From positions 186,001 through 250,000 of the forward strand of contig CAVVFN010000007.1 in assembly GCA_963747515.1 (NCBI GenBank): DNA of 64,000 bases, read 5' to 3'. Under the pieces are notes generated by a model that worked only from the letters and a program-made list of their open reading frames with translations, searched no databases and was not told where the DNA came from. The DNA comes from Mariniphaga sp963747515. Its GTDB lineage: Bacteria > Bacteroidota > Bacteroidia > Bacteroidales > Prolixibacteraceae. Every line of letters begins with the position of its first letter. Position 1 is the first letter of the stretch. A program made the translations under genes and the position numbers. Positions 60,891 through 64,000 of the stretch are shown piece after piece.

Positions 60891-61451
60891 ATTTTAGCCT
60901 GTACTAAAAGAAAAATGCAACTTATGATTTACTAAAAGAATGAAGTTGAGTTTTTGAAATTTTATTCTCTTCATTTTGATGCGTTCAAAGTTATTATTTA
61001 TTTTTTTTCCCTGCAAAAGAATCCTGAAATTGATACCCGTCTTAAATCAGGTTGCTATTAGAACCTTAAAACAGGAATTGTTTGAAGCTGGTTATGGATT
61101 ACTCGCCTTCGCTACTTTTGGAGGGTATCGATCATTTTGGAGTCGTGCTATTTAAAACAAAAATCATACTTCCCATATGAAATTATCAGGCAATTTAACA
61201 TGAGCCGGCTGCATCAGTACGGGAAAAACCTTCACATTTCAACTACCCCAATGATTTGGTGAAGTATTTACAAAAATTTACCTATCCGGCTTATAAACTG
61301 GTCCATTCCTGTAAATGTTTCCTGTACTCCTTGTTTTCAGGAATAAAAGATACATAATTGGTATTATTTACAGGAAAATGAAATACCATTTCCCTGTAAT
61401 GCACGAAGAGAGGAATCAATTGCCGGGTAATAAAATTAATCGTATAAAAAC
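60891..61451. other. Intergenic region upstream of the jelly-roll gene
   Basis: About 560 bp without an intact gene. The right part (61291-61443) holds a possible gene remnant listed separately. I see no clear TAnnTTTG element for the jelly-roll protein gene. Confidence 0.4.
61291..61443 (-). pseudogene. Possible C-terminal gene remnant downstream of a DUF1080 gene
   Basis: The minus strand is open and reads INFITRQLIPLFVHYREMVF, then FIPENKEYRKHLQEWTSL, ending at a stop at 61291-61293. The composition looks like real protein, but it lacks a start and is out of frame with the DUF1080 gene that ends at 61452. It may be the tail of a deleted gene. The family was not recognised. Confidence 0.35.
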
Positions 61452-62216
61452 CTAGAGCTCTTTTATAAAAACATTCTTATATTCAATAGGATATGGTCTC
61501 TTTGCATCTCTGCCAGGAACATGTTGCTGCAATCCTATTGCCCCCGTTTCAGGTAGTTCCGGCAGATATGTCTGAATTACTGTTTCTCCATTTAAAACGA
61601 CAGTAACATGATCATTCTTTAAGGTAAAAACAAATGTATTCCATTCTCCCAATGGCTTATCGGCATTTTTAACCGGCATTGCACCTTTTCTTACTTCCAG
61701 GGGCATTTCCTGATTTACCATATAGCCATGGATTTGTCCGGAGCCCAATGGATGAGACCAAATATTAAACTGAGCCCGTGTAAACCTGTTCTGTGAACTT
61801 TCAGGTGCAGTTTCATCCAACTTTACCCCGCGAAAAAATACACCTCCATCGCCGGCGAATAACCCTTTTTCCTTCACCGGCTCACCATTTGCATCAAGTA
61901 ACCGATCTCCCTTGCTGTCATAAAGCTGGTGCAGGTATTCTTCCGGCTCACCTGAAAGTCTCCAGTCCACTTTTAAAATAAAATCCTTATAATCATTTCT
62001 TTCGGTCCAGATTAATTCACCACAATCCCTTCCAACACCATCGTTTATCATAACTCCATTTAACACTTTCCAGCTCGGTTTAGCTTTGTCGGGTATTACC
62101 CAACCATCAAAACTTTTTCCATCAAAAAGAGAAACAAATTCTTCCTTTTCTGAACATCCTGAAATCATGAGAAAAAAGATGATAATAACCAGGAACATAC
62201 AATAACACTTTTTCAT
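61452..62216 (-). CDS. DUF1080 (3-keto-disaccharide hydrolase family) lipoprotein
   Basis: The 254-residue protein has a lipoprotein signal (IIIFFLMISGC, C21). The rest is the DUF1080 jelly roll: SLFDGKSFDGWVIPDKAKP near the start, WKVLNGVMINDG, ELIWTERNDYKDFILKVDW, GVFFRGVKLDE and a C-terminal EYKNVFIKEL. Characterised members act on 3-keto-glycosides produced by Gfo/Idh/MocA-type dehydrogenases; this protein would be surface or periplasmic. The adjacent DUF1080 gene and the partial Gfo/Idh/MocA gene upstream support a shared pathway. Gap to the next DUF1080 gene is 27 bp, so one transcript is likely. Confidence 0.9.
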   Translation of the reverse strand: MKKCYCMFLVIIIFFLMISGCSEKEEFVSLFDGKSFDGWVIPDKAKPSWKVLNGVMINDGVGRDCGELIWTERNDYKDFILKVDWRLSGEPEEYLHQLYDSKGDRLLDANGEPVKEKGLFAGDGGVFFRGVKLDETAPESSQNRFTRAQFNIWSHPLGSGQIHGYMVNQEMPLEVRKGAMPVKNADKPLGEWNTFVFTLKNDHVTVVLNGETVIQTYLPELPETGAIGLQQHVPGRDAKRPYPIEYKNVFIKEL

Positions 62217-62243
62217 TTTTTTATGCTTTAAATTTAAAACCTG

Positions 62244-63011
62244 TTATAAAGAAGGTGCAACTTGTTCGGGGGATGTTACACCAGGGTTTAATTCAATTAT
62301 TTTGATATTCCGAAAATGAATTTCTGCCCCTTCAGATTCAAGGCATATGTATCCCTTCTTTTGAGATGCCTTGCTTATACCGTTAATGAATTTTCCATTA
62401 ACCGAAAGTTTGATTACACCATCAATACAAGCAACATCATAAGTATTCCAGTTTCCCTTTGCCTTGCTTCGAAATTCAAGCGGATTACTTCTGTTTGTAT
62501 CGCCAAATCTGTTATCGGGAAGGGTTTCTACACCTCCTACTCCAAAAAGATGACCATGCATGTAGAAATCCTGATTGGCTTTGGGAATGCTGCTTTCAGA
62601 ATGAACTTTAAAATAATCCAGATCCAGCATCTGAACTTCAACACCATCGGGTAATTGTTTGCCTTCAGGTGGATTAGCTCCACTCCATACAAAAACGCCT
62701 GAGTTTCCTCCACTTTCCATGAATTTCCATTCAATGTGAAGAATGAAATTTTCATATTGCTTTTCTGACCTCATAACCCCAATTGGCTGACCAGAACATT
62801 TCAGTACTTCACCTTCTTTTATCCATGTTTTTTCTGATGTATTTACATTAATCCATTTTAAAGGAGCACCTTCACCATACGATTCGGAGGTAATATCCTT
62901 TAAACTTAGTGCTTTTCCGAAAATTAATGAATTTTGTGAATAGACATGGAGGCAGGGACACACGAATAAAATTAAGGAAAAAACCAGAGGTAACTTTTGA
63001 ATTTTTTTCAT
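62244..63011 (-). CDS. Secreted DUF1080 (3-keto-disaccharide hydrolase family) protein
   Basis: The 255-residue protein has a signal peptide (LPLVFSLILFVCPCLHVYSQ) rather than a lipobox. DUF1080 segments include WINVNTSEKTWIKEGEVLKC, LHIEWKFMESGGNSGVFVWS and QKKGYICLESEGAEIHFRNI; these align with the neighbour, so the two genes are a diverged pair. Family members process 3-keto-glycosides. It lies between the DUF1080 lipoprotein gene (27 bp) and the Gfo/Idh/MocA gene (95 bp), all on the minus strand. The specific substrate is unknown. Confidence 0.9.
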   Translation of the reverse strand: MKKIQKLPLVFSLILFVCPCLHVYSQNSLIFGKALSLKDITSESYGEGAPLKWINVNTSEKTWIKEGEVLKCSGQPIGVMRSEKQYENFILHIEWKFMESGGNSGVFVWSGANPPEGKQLPDGVEVQMLDLDYFKVHSESSIPKANQDFYMHGHLFGVGGVETLPDNRFGDTNRSNPLEFRSKAKGNWNTYDVACIDGVIKLSVNGKFINGISKASQKKGYICLESEGAEIHFRNIKIIELNPGVTSPEQVAPSL

Positions 63012-63106
63012 CTATTTTTATTTTACAATTTATAATTCTTCTAATTCTATTGATTGTTATCAATGAGATGATTTTCAATAAATAACTATTCTGTTTGAAA
63101 ATATAC

Positions 63107-64000
63107 TTATGTAACAGGTATACCTGGAACCGGCGGTACTGCTTCTATGTTAACCGGTCCGAATTTGTATTCGGTAGGTCCCAGCCGAAGTTCAGAATTC
63201 ATCATATCATCCCAGGTTATCATCTTTCCGGTATAAGCCGATTCTCTTCCCATTACTGCGGAAAGAGAAGAAGAAGCATTATAACCGGCTTCATTGACAG
63301 GTTTGTTTGTACGAATGGCCGTTACAAAATTTATATGTGACTGGTCTGTCATAGGAACAGCTATTCTGTTGGTAGATTTACCTTCCTCGTCGAGGGGGTA
63401 TTCATACTCCCAGATAAGATTATCATCGTAGTCCCAAATTTTGTTCTGACAGTTTGTATAGCCATTCGTTCCATAAATCAGGTGATTGCCGGAACGTGTA
63501 TAGCATCCCGGGATCTGCCGGTGCATAATATAGTACTTGCTGCTTTCATTAAAAGCATAATCTACGCTGAAATGGTCATACTGATCGCCTGTAGGACGGC
63601 GGTGCCTGCCACCAAAACCTATAGCTTCAGTTGGAACTTTATCAAAAAACCAATTCAGCATATCGATATGATGTACCATTTGTTCAGCAATATGATCACC
63701 TGAAAGCCAGGTCCAGTTTTGCCAGTCTCTTAACATCCACTCCATATCACTCCACCCTTCCTGTCTGACTCGCAGCCGGAAACCTCCGCCCAATCTCAGA
63801 GAATTTCCTGCTATCAATTTGCCTATGGCTCCATTTCGAACCATTCCATAGGTTGCATTAAAATCGGGTGCATGCCTCATTTGTAATCCCGAAATGACTG
63901 TTAAACCGGCTTCTTCAGCAATCTTACCCGATGCCATAACCGATCTGGCACCAACAGGGTCAATTGCACAAGGCTTTTCAATAAAGGCATGTTTCCTCGC
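63107..64000 (-). CDS. Gfo/Idh/MocA family oxidoreductase, N-terminus cut by window end
   Basis: The frame stays open to base 64000 beyond the Met at 63937, reading ARKHAFIEKPCAIDPVGARS, which is the family EKP motif. So the protein starts outside the window and this part is the latter two-thirds. The visible section has GLQMRHAPDFNATYGMVRNG, GDHIAEQMVHHIDMLNWFF with the catalytic-type His, and DDMMNSELRLGPTEYKFGP at the end. Exported homologues oxidise glycosides or related sugars with bound cofactor; its signal is not in view. Two DUF1080 genes follow on the same strand, which fits a 3-keto-glycoside pathway. It ends with GIPVT. Confidence 0.9.
   Translation of the reverse strand, partial: ARKHAFIEKPCAIDPVGARSVMASGKIAEEAGLTVISGLQMRHAPDFNATYGMVRNGAIGKLIAGNSLRLGGGFRLRVRQEGWSDMEWMLRDWQNWTWLSGDHIAEQMVHHIDMLNWFFDKVPTEAIGFGGRHRRPTGDQYDHFSVDYAFNESSKYYIMHRQIPGCYTRSGNHLIYGTNGYTNCQNKIWDYDDNLIWEYEYPLDEEGKSTNRIAVPMTDQSHINFVTAIRTNKPVNEAGYNASSSLSAVMGRESAYTGKMITWDDMMNSELRLGPTEYKFGPVNIEAVPPVPGIPVT

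Noticed and set aside
1..64000. CRISPR arrays, tRNA, rRNA, intact insertion sequences or phage genes
   Set aside because: No regularly spaced repeats of 25-40 bp, no tRNA-like cloverleaf noticed and no transposase or phage protein among the frames; reading by eye could miss a single tRNA.

Overview
The window looks like a chromosomal segment of a Bacteroidota organism, most likely an anaerobic or facultative Bacteroidia such as a Marinilabiliales/Prolixibacteraceae-type marine or sediment bacterium. The lineage is inferred from gene content: DUF5916 and DUF1080 proteins, FAS1 lipoproteins, Tat-exported Gfo/Idh/MocA oxidoreductases, a bacterial GH3 protein, LytTR regulators, AT-rich intergenic DNA and TAnnTTTG-type -7 elements. 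No rRNA, tRNA, CRISPR array or intact insertion sequence was found.

Layout. 1-3.9 kb: the end of a sensor histidine kinase, a GH3-family protein, a deoxynucleoside kinase and a PfkB/adenosine-type kinase. 4.2-9.3 kb: a four-gene membrane redox module (periplasmic-binding-like/GcvH-like fusion, Tat-exported 16-Cys ferredoxin, NrfD/HybB membrane protein, second membrane-anchored GcvH-like protein) with no catalytic subunit beside it. 9.5-12.4 kb: a TauE/SafE permease and three lipid-head-group enzymes (CdsA-like, DGK/polyprenol-kinase-like, CDP-alcohol phosphotransferase). 12.5-23.3 kb: a QueC-like PP-loop protein, a decayed ABC transporter, a sugar isomerase, a repetitive surface protein, an exported oxidoreductase, a CE12-like esterase and a frameshifted DUF5916 barrel. 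23.5-31.4 kb: a complete narK-narG-narH-narJ-narI nitrate respiration cluster. 31.5-32.7 kb: a gene-poor island with dispersed and 11-bp-period repeats.

32.7-41.6 kb: oligopeptidase F, a sugar isomerase, a frameshifted beta-helix protein, a frameshifted transglutaminase-like protein and two exported nitrilase-family amidases. 42.1-48.5 kb: a CPA2 antiporter, two convergent FAS1 lipoproteins and a small membrane protein. 48.7-52.9 kb: a decayed response-regulator fragment, a fatty acid desaturase, a B12-type radical SAM protein and a LytTR regulator. 53.4-64 kb: a pectate-lyase-fold protein, L-serine dehydratase, a transglutaminase-like operon with a very small secreted ORF and a large secreted protein of unknown function, a jelly-roll secreted protein, two DUF1080 proteins and a partial Gfo/Idh/MocA oxidoreductase.

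The genes suggest an organism that respires nitrate, handles electrons through NrfD-type membrane modules, and degrades plant or algal polysaccharides, partly through oxidised (3-keto) sugar intermediates. Three large genes (at about 21.995, 36.487 and 39.258 kb) are each broken by an apparent single extra base. The ABC transporter and the response-regulator fragment are decayed more deeply.
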